Assembly (NCBI GenBank): GCA_004402915.1
Contig: SORU01000002.1
Location: forward strand, 1-64,000
Length of the DNA stretch: 64,000 bases
From: Fidelibacterota bacterium MT.SAG.2
Lineage (GTDB): Bacteria > Fidelibacterota > SORT01
Direction of reading: 5' to 3'
Below the pieces are notes generated by a model, which saw nothing but the letters and a program-made list of their open reading frames with translations, was not told where the DNA came from and ran no database searches. Positions 1 to 8,792 of the stretch are shown here, one piece after another. The position numbers and the translations under genes were made by a program. The stretch's first letter is position 1. Every line of letters begins with the position of its first letter.

Positions 1-24
1 GTGACGGAGGGTGTGATTCTGATG
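1..24. repeat. Partial copy of the long-inverted-end dispersed element
   Basis: The first 24 bases are the reverse complement of part of the element at 52564-52687. The remainder of this copy lies outside the window. Nothing further is recognisable between here and the end of pyrC. Confidence 0.7.
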
Positions 25-108
25 CTGATTCAAATTATTTCCTGTTTAGGATAAGCTACACTCTCACGCCTGCCTGGCAAGCAATCGGACAGGAAAAGGA
101 AGGGCTCG

Positions 109-1398
109 TCAGTTCTCGGAATATATTTTATTCCCGTTCACCACACCTAACACCTTACCTTTGAGCGTCATCCCTTCAAAAGGGGTGTTTCTTGACTGAG
201 AGTTGAATTCAGATGAATCTACTTTCCATTCAGTCGTAGTATCAAAGAAGGTCATATTGGCATTTTCACCGACCTTGATCTCCGCGGAAGGAAGGTTATA
301 TATCTTCCTCGGAGCGGTGGTAAGTTTCTCTACGAGCTCCTCTAATTTCAAAACTTTCGTGTCCAGAAGATTAACAACGCAAACACCAAACGCCGTTTCG
401 AGTCCCACAAGACCGAACGGAGCGTCGAGCAGGTCGGCTTCATTCTCTTCGGGCGAATGCGGCGCATGGTCGGAAGCGATACAATCTATCGTTCCGTCGG
501 CAAGCCCGGCACGCAATGCTTCCATAACGTCCTCAGTCCGAAGCGGAGGATTCATTTTGTATGCCGCATCGAACTTCTCAAAATTGGAATCGGTAAGACT
601 CAGGTGATGCGGAGTCACTTCGCAGGTGACGGCAAGTCCTTTGTTTTTCGCCCGGCGAACGAGTTCGATCGTCTCTATTGATGAAATGTGCGGGACGTGC
701 AGTCTGCCGTTTGTGAGTTCAACGAGTCTGATGTCCCGTGCCACCATTATATCTTCTGCGTGTGAGGGAATGCCGGGGATACCGAGTCGTGCCGAGACGG
801 CGCCCTCGTTCATAATTCCCCCCTTTGCGAGGCTTCGTACTTCCGAATGGTTGACTATCGGTACGCCGAACATCTTGGAATATTCGAGCGCGATGCGCAT
901 CAGCTCTTCGTTCTCAACCGGGTCGCCGTCATCTGAGAATCCGACTGCTCCGGCATCAACCATATTTCCTATCTCGGCAAGTTCTTCTCCTTTGCGTTCT
1001 TTGGAAACCGTGCCGAGCGGAAAAACTTCAACCAAGTGACCGTTCGCCCGCTGTTTAACGGAAGTTATCATATCTTCGGAATCGAGGGGAGGGTCTGTGT
1101 TCGGCATACAGCAAACAGCGGTGAATCCACCTGCCATTGCGGCGTCGGAACCTGACAAAATCGTCTCTTCGTCTTCCCTCCCCGGTTCGCGAAGATGCAC
1201 ATGAACGTCCGCCCATCCGGGAGAAATGTAAGCCCCTTCTAAATCAACTGTGTGCGTGGTTTTTGAGGGGTTCGTCACGCTCCCTATCTCTTTGACAGTG
1301 CCGTTTTCAATCAGAATATCAATAGGCGATCTCTTGCCGCCGACGATAACTCCGTTCTTCAGTAAAATGGATTTGTGTTCAGAAAATTTATCAGCCAT
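109..1398 (-). CDS. pyrC: Dihydroorotase, class I (PyrC)
   Basis: It catalyses the reversible cyclisation of N-carbamoyl-aspartate to dihydroorotate, the third step of de novo pyrimidine synthesis, in the cytoplasm. The 429-residue protein has the usual length of the class I amidohydrolase form. Visible motifs are the metal-binding HVHLREPG near residue 65, CMPNTDPP shortly after, and ASDHAPH near residue 310. Its start overlaps the end of pyrB by 8 bases, so it is the last gene of a pyrR-pyrB-pyrC operon and is probably translationally coupled. Regulation is expected through the leader attenuator upstream of pyrR. Identification is secure from motifs and neighbours; whether it forms a complex with PyrB is not visible here. 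Confidence 0.96.
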   Translation of the reverse strand: MADKFSEHKSILLKNGVIVGGKRSPIDILIENGTVKEIGSVTNPSKTTHTVDLEGAYISPGWADVHVHLREPGREDEETILSGSDAAMAGGFTAVCCMPNTDPPLDSEDMITSVKQRANGHLVEVFPLGTVSKERKGEELAEIGNMVDAGAVGFSDDGDPVENEELMRIALEYSKMFGVPIVNHSEVRSLAKGGIMNEGAVSARLGIPGIPSHAEDIMVARDIRLVELTNGRLHVPHISSIETIELVRRAKNKGLAVTCEVTPHHLSLTDSNFEKFDAAYKMNPPLRTEDVMEALRAGLADGTIDCIASDHAPHSPEENEADLLDAPFGLVGLETAFGVCVVNLLDTKVLKLEELVEKLTTAPRKIYNLPSAEIKVGENANMTFFDTTTEWKVDSSEFNSQSRNTPFEGMTLKGKVLGVVNGNKIYSEN

Positions 1399-2341
1399 CT
1401 ATTTTCTTTTTTCTCTTGTTGTGTGTCTCCGTCAGCAGGACAAGCACAGCCATCCTCACCGCAACACCGTTCAGCACCTGATTCAATATGACCGAATGTT
1501 CGCTGTCAGCCACATCCGCGTCGATCTCAACGCCTCTGTTCAGCGGGCCGGGATGCATGATGGTATATTTCTTTTTATTTTGATTCAACCGTTTCATCGT
1601 TATGCCGAAGAATTTCCGGTACTCCCGGAGCGAGGGGAATAGACCGCCTGTTTGACGTTCTAATTGTATGCGCAGTATGTTGAGAACGTCGGCGAATTCG
1701 AGCGCTTCGTTCAGGTCGGTAGAAACGTGAACGCCGAGCGCTTCCGCCTCATAGGGGAGGAGAGTACTTGGCCCGCATATCATGACCTCGGCGCCCATGG
1801 TTTTCAGTCCGTGAATGTTCGACCGGGCGACCCTGCTGTGCTTAATATCGCCGAGAATGGCTACCTTCAGTCCTTTAAGCGATTTTAGATGTTCCTCGAG
1901 CGTCATGATGTCGAGCAGCCCCTGTGTCGGGTGTTCATGAGCGCCGTCGCCGGCATTGATAATATTTGAATCTACGAATCCGGTCATGAGTTTAGCCGAA
2001 CCGGGCGCTGAATGACGGATAACTACTGTATCGATCTTCATCGCCTCGATCGTCCTGATCGTATCTCTGAGCGTCTCGCCTTTAGAGGCGCTGCTGCTTG
2101 ATTTACTGAAGTTTATGCTGTCGGCGGAGAGTCGCTTTTCGGCAAGTTCAAAAGAGATGCGGGTCCGGGTTGAAGATTCATAAAAGAAGTTCAGTACGGT
2201 TTGTCCCTGAAGGGTCGGCACCTTCGGAACGGGACGGTCGAGTATTTCCCTGAAAGTGAATGCCCTATCGAGTATAAGCCTGATGTCTTTCTGAGGGACG
2301 CCTTCAAGCCCGAGCAAGTGCCTGTCTGAAAGAGCGGCCAT
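1391..2341 (-). CDS. pyrB: Aspartate carbamoyltransferase catalytic subunit (PyrB)
   Basis: It joins carbamoyl phosphate and aspartate, the committed step of pyrimidine synthesis. The protein carries the carbamoyl-phosphate signature FYESSTRTR, the HPTQGLLD segment and the GDIKHSRVARS segment. The ORF track starts ten residues earlier, but the ATG at 2341 is preferred: it forms a TGATG overlap with the stop of pyrR and gives a 316-residue protein of normal family length. The upstream extension would lie wholly inside pyrR. No pyrI-type regulatory subunit gene is present, which is usual where PyrR controls the operon. Confidence 0.96.
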   Translation of the reverse strand: MAALSDRHLLGLEGVPQKDIRLILDRAFTFREILDRPVPKVPTLQGQTVLNFFYESSTRTRISFELAEKRLSADSINFSKSSSSASKGETLRDTIRTIEAMKIDTVVIRHSAPGSAKLMTGFVDSNIINAGDGAHEHPTQGLLDIMTLEEHLKSLKGLKVAILGDIKHSRVARSNIHGLKTMGAEVMICGPSTLLPYEAEALGVHVSTDLNEALEFADVLNILRIQLERQTGGLFPSLREYRKFFGITMKRLNQNKKKYTIMHPGPLNRGVEIDADVADSEHSVILNQVLNGVAVRMAVLVLLTETHNKRKKKIDG

Positions 2342-2889
2342 CAGACCTCTACATCCACCAAGAGAACACAATCCTCATCATCGATCTCAGTCATCTTTAC
2401 GCGAACCTCCTCGCCTATGGACGTGGGAATGTTTTTTCCGATGTAATCGGGAGCGATAGGCATCTCTCTGTGTCCCCTGTCGACGAGCACGGCAAGCTGA
2501 ATACTCGCGGGTCTCCCGTAATCCATCAGAGCGTCGAGAGCGGCGCGGATCGTCCTGCCAGTGTAAAGAACGTCATCGATCAGAATGACATGCTTCCCGT
2601 CGATATCGAATGAAATTTCCGAGAGTTGTACTTCCGGGTGTTTCAGCGCTATACGGAAATCGTCTCTGTATAACGAGACATCAAGAGTGCCGATCTCCAG
2701 CTTAGTTCCCTCGATTTCTTCTATCTTGGCGGCGATCCGGCGGGCGATAAAATCACCACGAGTCCTTAAACCTATGATAGCCAAGCCTTTCGAGCCTTTG
2801 TTCTTCTCGATTATTTCGTGAGCGAGACGTGTGAGCGTCCTCGCGAGTCCCTCCGAATCGATTATTGCAGCTTTAACTTTTACGTTCAT
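2341..2889 (-). CDS. pyrR: PyrR, pyrimidine operon attenuator and uracil phosphoribosyltransferase
   Basis: PyrR proteins bind the leader mRNA of pyr genes when UMP is high and favour transcription termination; most also have weak uracil phosphoribosyltransferase activity. The 182-residue protein is typical in length and has the PRPP-binding loop VILIDDVLYTGRT near residues 100-112. It is the first gene of the operon. A promoter, a candidate PyrR-binding sequence and a Rho-independent terminator all lie in its 5' leader, so it probably autoregulates. The start is the only ATG consistent with the leader layout. Confidence 0.95.
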   Translation of the reverse strand: MNVKVKAAIIDSEGLARTLTRLAHEIIEKNKGSKGLAIIGLRTRGDFIARRIAAKIEEIEGTKLEIGTLDVSLYRDDFRIALKHPEVQLSEISFDIDGKHVILIDDVLYTGRTIRAALDALMDYGRPASIQLAVLVDRGHREMPIAPDYIGKNIPTSIGEEVRVKMTEIDDEDCVLLVDVEV

Positions 2890-2908
2890 TCTACCATCCT
2901 AAAGAGCT

Positions 2909-2933
2909 AAAAAAAATCCGCCTTCAGGCGGAT
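2909..2933 (-). terminator. Attenuator terminator in the pyr leader
   Basis: On the minus strand a perfect 7-bp stem (ATCCGCC / GGCGGAT, loop TGAA) is followed directly by eight T residues, 20 bases before the pyrR start. Its position between promoter and first gene marks it as a conditional terminator rather than an operon end. Confidence 0.88.
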
Positions 2934-2964
2934 GGTTCTTCTATGTCTTTCTCTCTTTCCCCTT

Positions 2965-2980
2965 ACCATCTCACCGGATT
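2965..2980 (-). promoter_or_regulatory. Candidate PyrR-binding site (anti-antiterminator)
   Basis: The leader contains AATCCGGTGAGATGGT on the minus strand. This resembles the known PyrR recognition core (ARUCCNGNGAGGYU) in its AAUCC and GUGAG parts, with a slightly longer 3' side. It lies between the promoter and the attenuator, where the binding loop is expected. The match is imperfect, so the call rests partly on context. Confidence 0.65.
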
Positions 2981-2998
2981 AGTTTAAAGGGCTGCGAT

Positions 2999-3027
2999 AT
3001 GATACGGAATATTGATTGCTTTGTCAA
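2999..3027 (-). promoter_or_regulatory. Sigma70-type promoter of the pyrRBC operon
   Basis: On the minus strand TTGACA (3027-3022) and TATCAT (3004-2999) are separated by exactly 17 bases. Transcription would start about 100 bases before pyrR and include the whole attenuator leader. Confidence 0.82.
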
Positions 3028-3065
3028 GTGTGGAGTTTAAATGTGATGATTAGGGCTTGTTCATG

Positions 3066-3195
3066 CTGTCTTTGCGAGACATGATTTATCAGGTCGTGAT
3101 CTGCCAGACATTAGTCAGGCGGGCAATCTCAAATCTATCCTCAGTAGTTACTCAGAGATTGCCGCGTCACAGCTTTGCTGTTCCTCGCAATGACG
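3066..3195. repeat. Dispersed REP-like repeat (GCGAG...CTCGCAATGAC family)
   Basis: The unit begins with a TTTGCGAG end and finishes with the inverse CTCGCAATGACG, with GAGATTGCCGCG inside. Related copies occur at about 6582, 8592, 11458, 30963 and 47328. It fills most of the gap between the divergently transcribed pyr operon and the nuclease pair. It can fold into a long imperfect hairpin. The ORF at 3057-3242 is an artefact of this repeat. Confidence 0.7.
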
Positions 3196-3270
3196 ATAAT
3201 CCTCTCCCCATAATACCTTGCCTTTATTCGGTCATTACTTAAATTTAACAGCTTATGGAACAGACTCAGA

Positions 3271-4392
3271 ATGGTTAGACTTCTTCACTTAGCGGACCTG
3301 CATCTCGGAGCGAAATTCAAATCGCTCGGAGAAAAAAGCTCGATGAGAAGAGAAGATCTGTCCGAAGCGTTCAAGCGCGCAATAGACTTCGCCGTAGATG
3401 AGAAGAATAAGATCGATGCCGTGCATTTCGCAGGCGACACTTTCGATTCACATAAACCGTCTAAAGAGGCGACAGAACTCTTTCGGGCGCAGCTCGGCCG
3501 ACTCAAAAAACGCAAGATCCATGCTATTTTAATCCCCGGAAACCATGACGCTTACGAGTATTCCGACTCGCTCTGGAGGGAAGAATTCGATTGGCTTCAC
3601 CTGTTCAGCGAACCGGAGATCGGTGAGCCGCTCATTCTTTTGATCAACGGTGAAGAGTGTCATTTCTACGGATTCGCTTTTGATTCACGCAAGAGCAACG
3701 AGCCGTTTGACGAATTCAAAGCGGCCGATTCAGAAGGATTTCATATCGCCTTGCTTCACGGATCGCTCGGAGTAGGAGATCATTTTGAACTGCATAACCG
3801 GAGCGTTCCCCTGAACCGGAAAAAACTCGGAAAAACTCGGATGGATTATATCGCACTCGGGCATTATCATAATTTTGATGAAATAAACGAGGGAGGTGTA
3901 ACGGTCGTATATCCCGGAACGTTAGAGGGGACGCGGTTTGGGGAGGATGGAGACCGCTGGCTGGTCGTTGCGGAGCTGTCGCAAAAGGGCGTAAATATCC
4001 GGAAAGAGAAATTCAATAAACGGACATTGCTCAGTGAAACGATTGATCTGAGCGATTCTTCAGATGCAACCTCCACCGTGCGGGAACGTTTGAAAGAACT
4101 CGCCGACGAGAACAGACTTCTCAAACTTGAGTTGACCGGCTCGGCGAATAGTGCCGTCGATGTAGGCTCGTTGATAAAAGCATATGAAGAACAGTTTTTT
4201 CTGCTACAGATCGTGGACAATCTGTCGCTTTTAGACAGCAAGCAGATAGAGAATCTGCGGAGCGAAGTGAGCGTTCGTGGAAACTTTGTTGATTCGCTGC
4301 TGAACGGGCTTGATAAGTTGGACGACAGGGAACGCAGTCTGCGTGAACTTGCACTGCGTAAAGGGTTGGCGCATCTTGGAGGAATTGACTGA
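3271..4392 (+). CDS. SbcD/YhaO-type DNA repair exonuclease (calcineurin-like phosphoesterase)
   Basis: A 373-residue metallophosphoesterase. The two-metal motifs are all visible: DLHLG near residue 9, AGDTFD near 55, GNHDAY near 90, LLHGS near 164 and LGHYHN near 195. The family (SbcD, Mre11, B. subtilis YhaO) are Mn-dependent DNA nucleases that work with an SMC-like ATPase. The partner gene begins two bases after this stop codon, so the two form one transcriptional unit. The short protein and its partner type make YhaO the closest named relative, rather than classical SbcD. Substrate specificity cannot be read from sequence. Confidence 0.87.
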   Translation: MVRLLHLADLHLGAKFKSLGEKSSMRREDLSEAFKRAIDFAVDEKNKIDAVHFAGDTFDSHKPSKEATELFRAQLGRLKKRKIHAILIPGNHDAYEYSDSLWREEFDWLHLFSEPEIGEPLILLINGEECHFYGFAFDSRKSNEPFDEFKAADSEGFHIALLHGSLGVGDHFELHNRSVPLNRKKLGKTRMDYIALGHYHNFDEINEGGVTVVYPGTLEGTRFGEDGDRWLVVAELSQKGVNIRKEKFNKRTLLSETIDLSDSSDATSTVRERLKELADENRLLKLELTGSANSAVDVGSLIKAYEEQFFLLQIVDNLSLLDSKQIENLRSEVSVRGNFVDSLLNGLDKLDDRERSLRELALRKGLAHLGGID

Positions 4393-4393
4393 T

Positions 4394-6553
4394 ATGCGGC
4401 TGAAACGCTTACTGCTGGAACGATACGGGCTTTTCAAGGGGAAAGTGGAGCTTCAATTTTCTGACTCGGGAATTGATATCATAGTCGGTGACAACGAATC
4501 AGGTAAATCGACTCTGATGGACGGGATCCTCTCCACAATTTTCGGAACTAAAAGGGAAGAGAGAGTGAATCTGATTCCCTGGAACGAGCCGTCAAGCGGT
4601 GAGTCACTGATAGAATTAAAAACCGATAAAAGTATGAAGATACAACGGGTGATCGAGACTCAGCATACAACTCTGACAATGAACCAGGACACTGAACCAT
4701 TGGTCGTCTTCAGTGACAAAGCGAGCCCTCATGGTAAGAAGGAGGCGGCTCACTATTTTGATATGTTGAATGAGATTTTCGGGTTTAGCGACAGATCTAT
4801 TTTGGAATCGCTTACTTTTCTGAAACAAAACGAAGCTGAAACCAATCTTGACCAGAAGATACGGGAGCTGATATCGGGAAGCGGAACGGGAGATTATAAG
4901 AAGGCAATAGATAGTCTAAAGAAAGAGACACTGCTGATAACACGCGATGTTTTTTGGATGAATCCGTCAAAAGACAGGCTGTTAGAAGACCTCGTAAACG
5001 AACTGATAGAACTAAAACAGGCGTTGGAAGAGGCGCTGAATGTCCGGGATGAGGGAGGCGATGTCGAAGGCGAGTTGAAAGAAACCGAAGCCGGTCTCGG
5101 CAAGCTCGGGAAGAAATTGAAAACCGAAGAGGTCAAGTTAGATACTATTAAGAAATTCAGGGAATCAATTGAAAAATATGGACGCTCAAAAAAAGAGCAT
5201 GATAAACTTTTAGGCGAAATCCGAGAGAGGGAAAAACAGATAAAAGGGCAGGAAGAGCTCGAAGCGAAGTTGAGCGATGAGTTCGTAATTCAGATCAAAG
5301 AAGCCGGAGGCTCTTTGAGGGATGAACTGAACGAACTTAAGGGGATAGAACAGAAGAAAAAGGAGTTAGCAAACGAGATCGAAAGCTTAAGGATGCATGA
5401 TGTTGAATCGGTTGAACTTTTATCCGGCGGAGTAAAAGCCGCTATAGTTCTTTCGGTCGCTGTTATTGGAATAATCGCCGGACAGATGTGGAACTCGACT
5501 CAGATGTCAGCGCTGCTCGCATTCGTTTTCGGCTCGATTGCCGCCGCACTGCTTATGCTGCTTGGGAGGAAAAAACCTGTCTCAACCGATACACGATTAT
5601 CGGTCAGAGAGTCCGATCTGACCGACCTGATAGAAAAAGAAGAGGAGTTGATAGAAAAATACTCTAACATACTATCGGATAGTAGTATAGAAGAAACACT
5701 TAAACTGATAGATAGCGTAAAAGAATGGAAAACAGAACTGAAATTGATGCAGGAAATCCGTTCCGACAAGAAACCGTTAGAGGAGCTCGAAAAGGAGTCC
5801 AATTCTCTCCTGCAAACCATTCTGTTGACCGAAACTAACTTGGAAAATCTTGAAAAAGAATACTCTGAGCTACTCAAAACCGAACGGAAGATCGGCGCGG
5901 CTGAAGCGTTAGAGGCGGAACAGACTGAAGTTATCACTGAATTGTCTACCGAGCATAAATCACTCGAAGAAGTAAAACATGAGAATGAGAAAAAAATAGC
6001 AAAACATGAAGGTCGCGGCGTAGGCAATATTGACCTGCTCAATCATGAGATCATGGAAAAGGAAGAAGAGATCGAATCGAAGCAATTGGAATCCGATGCT
6101 TTGCAGTTAGCGGTCAGTACCTTAAAAGAATCTGCCGAAAAATTTCAGGAATCGCACCACAACAGGCTGAGCGAACAGATCTCCGAGTGGTTTGAGCGTT
6201 TCACCGGAGGAAGGTACAGCGGTGTCAAATTAGACCACAACTGGAATCCGGAGATCAGAACTAAAGAGGGCAAACGGATCGGACCGCAGCACCTCAGCGT
6301 CGGGGCGAGAGACCAGCTCTACTTCGCCATGCGACTCTCTCTTGCCGAACTGATGTCTGAGGATGTGAATCTTCCGATCGTTCTTGACGACCCTTTCGTG
6401 AATTATGATGATAAGCGGCTTAAAATCTCTATAGAGCTGCTAAAAGAGATAAGTAAAGAGCATCAGGTGCTGCTTTTTACTCATTCTCCTGAATACGCCA
6501 AGTGGGGAAATGTTGTAATGAACCTGAATGATTATTGGAAGAATATGAAGTGA
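4394..6553 (+). CDS. YhaN/SbcC-like AAA ATPase with coiled coils and a central membrane-type hairpin
   Basis: A 719-residue ATPase partner of the preceding nuclease. Walker A is GDNESGKST near residue 40, and the Walker B region LPIVLDDP lies near residue 660, after a family-signature segment LSVGARDQLYF. Between them are long Glu/Lys-rich coiled coils. Near residues 350-400 there are two strongly hydrophobic stretches, as in YhaN-type proteins, which suggests membrane attachment. The ORF track start at 4310 lies inside the nuclease gene. ATG 4394 is preferred because it follows GGAGG at about 12 bases and gives the family N-terminus (MRLKRLLLERYGLF). Likely role: DNA end processing or repair near the membrane (inference). 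Confidence 0.85.
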   Translation: MRLKRLLLERYGLFKGKVELQFSDSGIDIIVGDNESGKSTLMDGILSTIFGTKREERVNLIPWNEPSSGESLIELKTDKSMKIQRVIETQHTTLTMNQDTEPLVVFSDKASPHGKKEAAHYFDMLNEIFGFSDRSILESLTFLKQNEAETNLDQKIRELISGSGTGDYKKAIDSLKKETLLITRDVFWMNPSKDRLLEDLVNELIELKQALEEALNVRDEGGDVEGELKETEAGLGKLGKKLKTEEVKLDTIKKFRESIEKYGRSKKEHDKLLGEIREREKQIKGQEELEAKLSDEFVIQIKEAGGSLRDELNELKGIEQKKKELANEIESLRMHDVESVELLSGGVKAAIVLSVAVIGIIAGQMWNSTQMSALLAFVFGSIAAALLMLLGRKKPVSTDTRLSVRESDLTDLIEKEEELIEKYSNILSDSSIEETLKLIDSVKEWKTELKLMQEIRSDKKPLEELEKESNSLLQTILLTETNLENLEKEYSELLKTERKIGAAEALEAEQTEVITELSTEHKSLEEVKHENEKKIAKHEGRGVGNIDLLNHEIMEKEEEIESKQLESDALQLAVSTLKESAEKFQESHHNRLSEQISEWFERFTGGRYSGVKLDHNWNPEIRTKEGKRIGPQHLSVGARDQLYFAMRLSLAELMSEDVNLPIVLDDPFVNYDDKRLKISIELLKEISKEHQVLLFTHSPEYAKWGNVVMNLNDYWKNMK

Positions 6554-6581
6554 GCGTGGTTAGGGTTTTACTGCAACTAAC

Positions 6582-6667
6582 TGTCATTACGAGGAGCGAA
6601 ACGACGAAGTAATCTCAGAAATGTTCTGAGGATAAAATGAGATTGCCACGCTTCGCTCGCAATGACG
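6582..6667. repeat. REP-like repeat, TCATTACGAGGAGCGAAACGACG type
   Basis: The unit starts TCATTACGAGGAGCGA and ends TCGCTCGCAATGACGG, so the two arms are inverted copies around a short centre containing two GAGATT-type segments. It closely matches the copy at 8592-8686. It follows the stop of the ATPase gene and may fold as a transcript-end hairpin, though no T-run follows. Confidence 0.75.
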
Positions 6668-6672
6668 GCAAA

Positions 6673-6822
6673 CTTCCCCTCCTTATGAAGGAGGGGACTG
6701 AGGGGTGGTTGATATTTAGTGTGGTCAATCTGAATCCTGAATCGCATGAGACCGATAATTCCCCTCTAAAAAGACGGGGTGTGTAAAGAGATAGAGGCGG
6801 ACAGACTGAATCCTGAATCGCA
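6673..6822. repeat. CCCCTCC/GGAGGGG repeat cluster with 17-bp flanking direct repeats
   Basis: The hairpin CCCCTCCTTATGAAGGAGGGG is followed by the GAGGGGTGGTT tail seen elsewhere, then a second unit CCCCTCTAAAAAGACGGGGTG. The second unit is bracketed by perfect 17-bp direct repeats of CTGAATCCTGAATCGCA (6730-6746 and 6806-6822). This fills the gap before hutU; no gene is visible. Confidence 0.7.
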
Positions 6823-6872
6823 CAGCAAATGTCGTGTAAATAGTACAATAAGGATTGAAGGAATATAGATAA

Positions 6873-8525
6873 ATGAGCGGAGCAAGAGAAGTCAGAGCGC
6901 CACGGGGAACTACATTGAGCTGTAAGGGGTGGCATCAGGAGGCGGCAATGCGGATGCTGATGAATAACCTTGACCCTGAAGTAGCGGAAAAGCCTGATGA
7001 ACTTATCGTTTACGGAGGAACGGGAAAAGCTGCCCGGAACTGGGATGCGTTCGACGCCATCATACGAACGCTCAAGGAACTCGAGAATGACGAGACGCTT
7101 CTCATCCAATCGGGTAAACCTGTCGGTGTTTTCAAAACACACGAATATTCGCCGAGAGTCATAATCAGCAACTCGATGTTGGTGCCGAATTGGGCAAACT
7201 GGGAGCATTTCAGAGAGCTCGAGGAGCGCGGACTGATGATGTACGGACAGATGACGGCGGGTTCATGGATCTACATCGGCTCGCAGGGGATTCTGCAAGG
7301 TACCTATGAAACGCTCGCAGAGGTGGCGCGGAGGCACTTCGGCGGAAGTTTGAAGGGCACGCTGACTCTTACAGGCGGATTGGGCGGTATGGGCGGAGCG
7401 CAGCCGCTTGCGGTTACCATGAACGAAGGTGTCGCTTTGATCGCCGAGGTAGAGCGAGCACGGATAGAGAAACGGCTTAGCGCTAATTATTTAGATGTCA
7501 TGACGGAGAGCATCGGAGAGGGGATCGATTTGGCGCTTGAGGCGAAGAAAAAGGGCGAGGCGAAGTCTATCGGGATTCTCGCGAACGCAGCTGATCTTTT
7601 GGAGGAATTTATAAAACGCGGTGTTACACCGGATCTGCTTACGGACCAGACTTCCGCTCACGATGAACTCAACGGGTATATCCCTTCAGGCATGTCGTAT
7701 GAAAAAGCGTTGGAGCTCCGAATCTCCGCTCCGACACAATATATAGAGAAATCGTATGATACGATGGCCCGGCACGTCAGGGCGATGTTGGAACTTCAGA
7801 AGAAAGGCTCGGTGACGTTCGATTACGGAAATAATCTTCGCGGTCAGGCGAAATCGGCGGGAGTGGAAAACGCTTTCGATTTTCCCGGTTTCGTTCCCGA
7901 ATATATCCGTCCACTCTTCTGTGAGGGGAAGGGACCGTTCAGGTGGGTAGCGCTTTCGGGCGACCCGAAAGATATTGCGGTGACGGACAGGCTCGTCCTC
8001 GAACTCTTTCCGGAAGATGAAGCGCTTACGCGATGGATAAAGATGGCGGGGGAAAAAGTAAAATTTCAAGGCCTGCCGGCTCGCATCTGTTGGCTCGGGC
8101 AGGGCGACAGAGCATTGTTCGGAAAGGCTATCAACGATGCGGTCGCTTCGGGAGAGATCTCCGCTCCGATAGTCATAGGACGGGATCATCTCGATACGGG
8201 TTCCGTAGCCTCGCCTAACCGCGAAACGGAGGCGATGAAAGACGGTTCCGATGCGGTGGCCGATTGGCCGATATTGAACGGTCTACTTAACGCTGTTTCG
8301 GGAGCGAGTTGGGTTTCGGTGCATCATGGCGGCGGCGTGGGTATGGGACTCGCGATCCACGCGGGGATGGTGATAGTCGCCGATGGAACTGAGGAGATGG
8401 GAAAACGGCTTGAGCGGGTTCTTACTAACGACCCGGGAAGCGGTGTGATGAGGCACTATGACGCGGGATATGAAGCGGCAATAGAGACAGCGAAGAAGCA
8501 CGGCATAAAGATACCGATGGGGTGA
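6873..8525 (+). CDS. hutU: Urocanate hydratase (HutU)
   Basis: It converts urocanate to imidazolone-propionate, the second step of histidine degradation, using tightly bound NAD. The 550-residue protein has the usual length and family signatures: [11 protein letters not shown] near residue 47, [14 protein letters not shown] near 126, [11 protein letters not shown] near 166 and HHGGGVGMG near the C-terminus. A purine-rich GAAGGA lies about 11 bases before ATG 6873. The next pathway enzyme, HutI, is encoded after one intervening gene. No hutH or hutF/G gene is in the window. Confidence 0.97.
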   Translation: MSGAREVRAPRGTTLSCKGWHQEAAMRMLMNNLDPEVAEKPDELIVYGGTGKAARNWDAFDAIIRTLKELENDETLLIQSGKPVGVFKTHEYSPRVIISNSMLVPNWANWEHFRELEERGLMMYGQMTAGSWIYIGSQGILQGTYETLAEVARRHFGGSLKGTLTLTGGLGGMGGAQPLAVTMNEGVALIAEVERARIEKRLSANYLDVMTESIGEGIDLALEAKKKGEAKSIGILANAADLLEEFIKRGVTPDLLTDQTSAHDELNGYIPSGMSYEKALELRISAPTQYIEKSYDTMARHVRAMLELQKKGSVTFDYGNNLRGQAKSAGVENAFDFPGFVPEYIRPLFCEGKGPFRWVALSGDPKDIAVTDRLVLELFPEDEALTRWIKMAGEKVKFQGLPARICWLGQGDRALFGKAINDAVASGEISAPIVIGRDHLDTGSVASPNRETEAMKDGSDAVADWPILNGLLNAVSGASWVSVHHGGGVGMGLAIHAGMVIVADGTEEMGKRLERVLTNDPGSGVMRHYDAGYEAAIETAKKHGIKIPMG

Positions 8526-8591
8526 ATAGGATTGTGTAGCGGTTGGGGCTTGTGTCGTAGACCCTCCTTTAGGGCCTCGACTACAAATAAC

Positions 8592-8783
8592 TGTCATTAC
8601 GAGGAGTGAAACGACGAAGTAATCTCATAATTGATTCGAGGATAGGGTGAGATTGCTTCTCCCGATAAATCGGGATCGCAATGACGAAACCTCTCTCCCC
8701 AGGGGGAGAGGCTAAAATTCCCCTCTATCAAGAGGGGTGGATTTGATAATCGAAGATTATCTAAGACGGGGTGTGTAAGGAGA
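8592..8783. repeat. REP-like unit followed by CCCCTC/GAGGGG and GACGGGGTGTGTAA units
   Basis: 8592-8686 is a second TCATTACGAGGAG unit with an inserted CCCGATAAATCGGG hairpin. It is followed by two G/C hairpins (8692-8710 and 8719-8738) and a final GACGGGGTGTGTAAGGAG tail. Other copies of the tail read GTGTGTAAAGAG; here a one-base difference makes AAGGAG, a good ribosome binding site for the next gene. Confidence 0.75.
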
Positions 8784-8792
8784 GTTAAAGAA

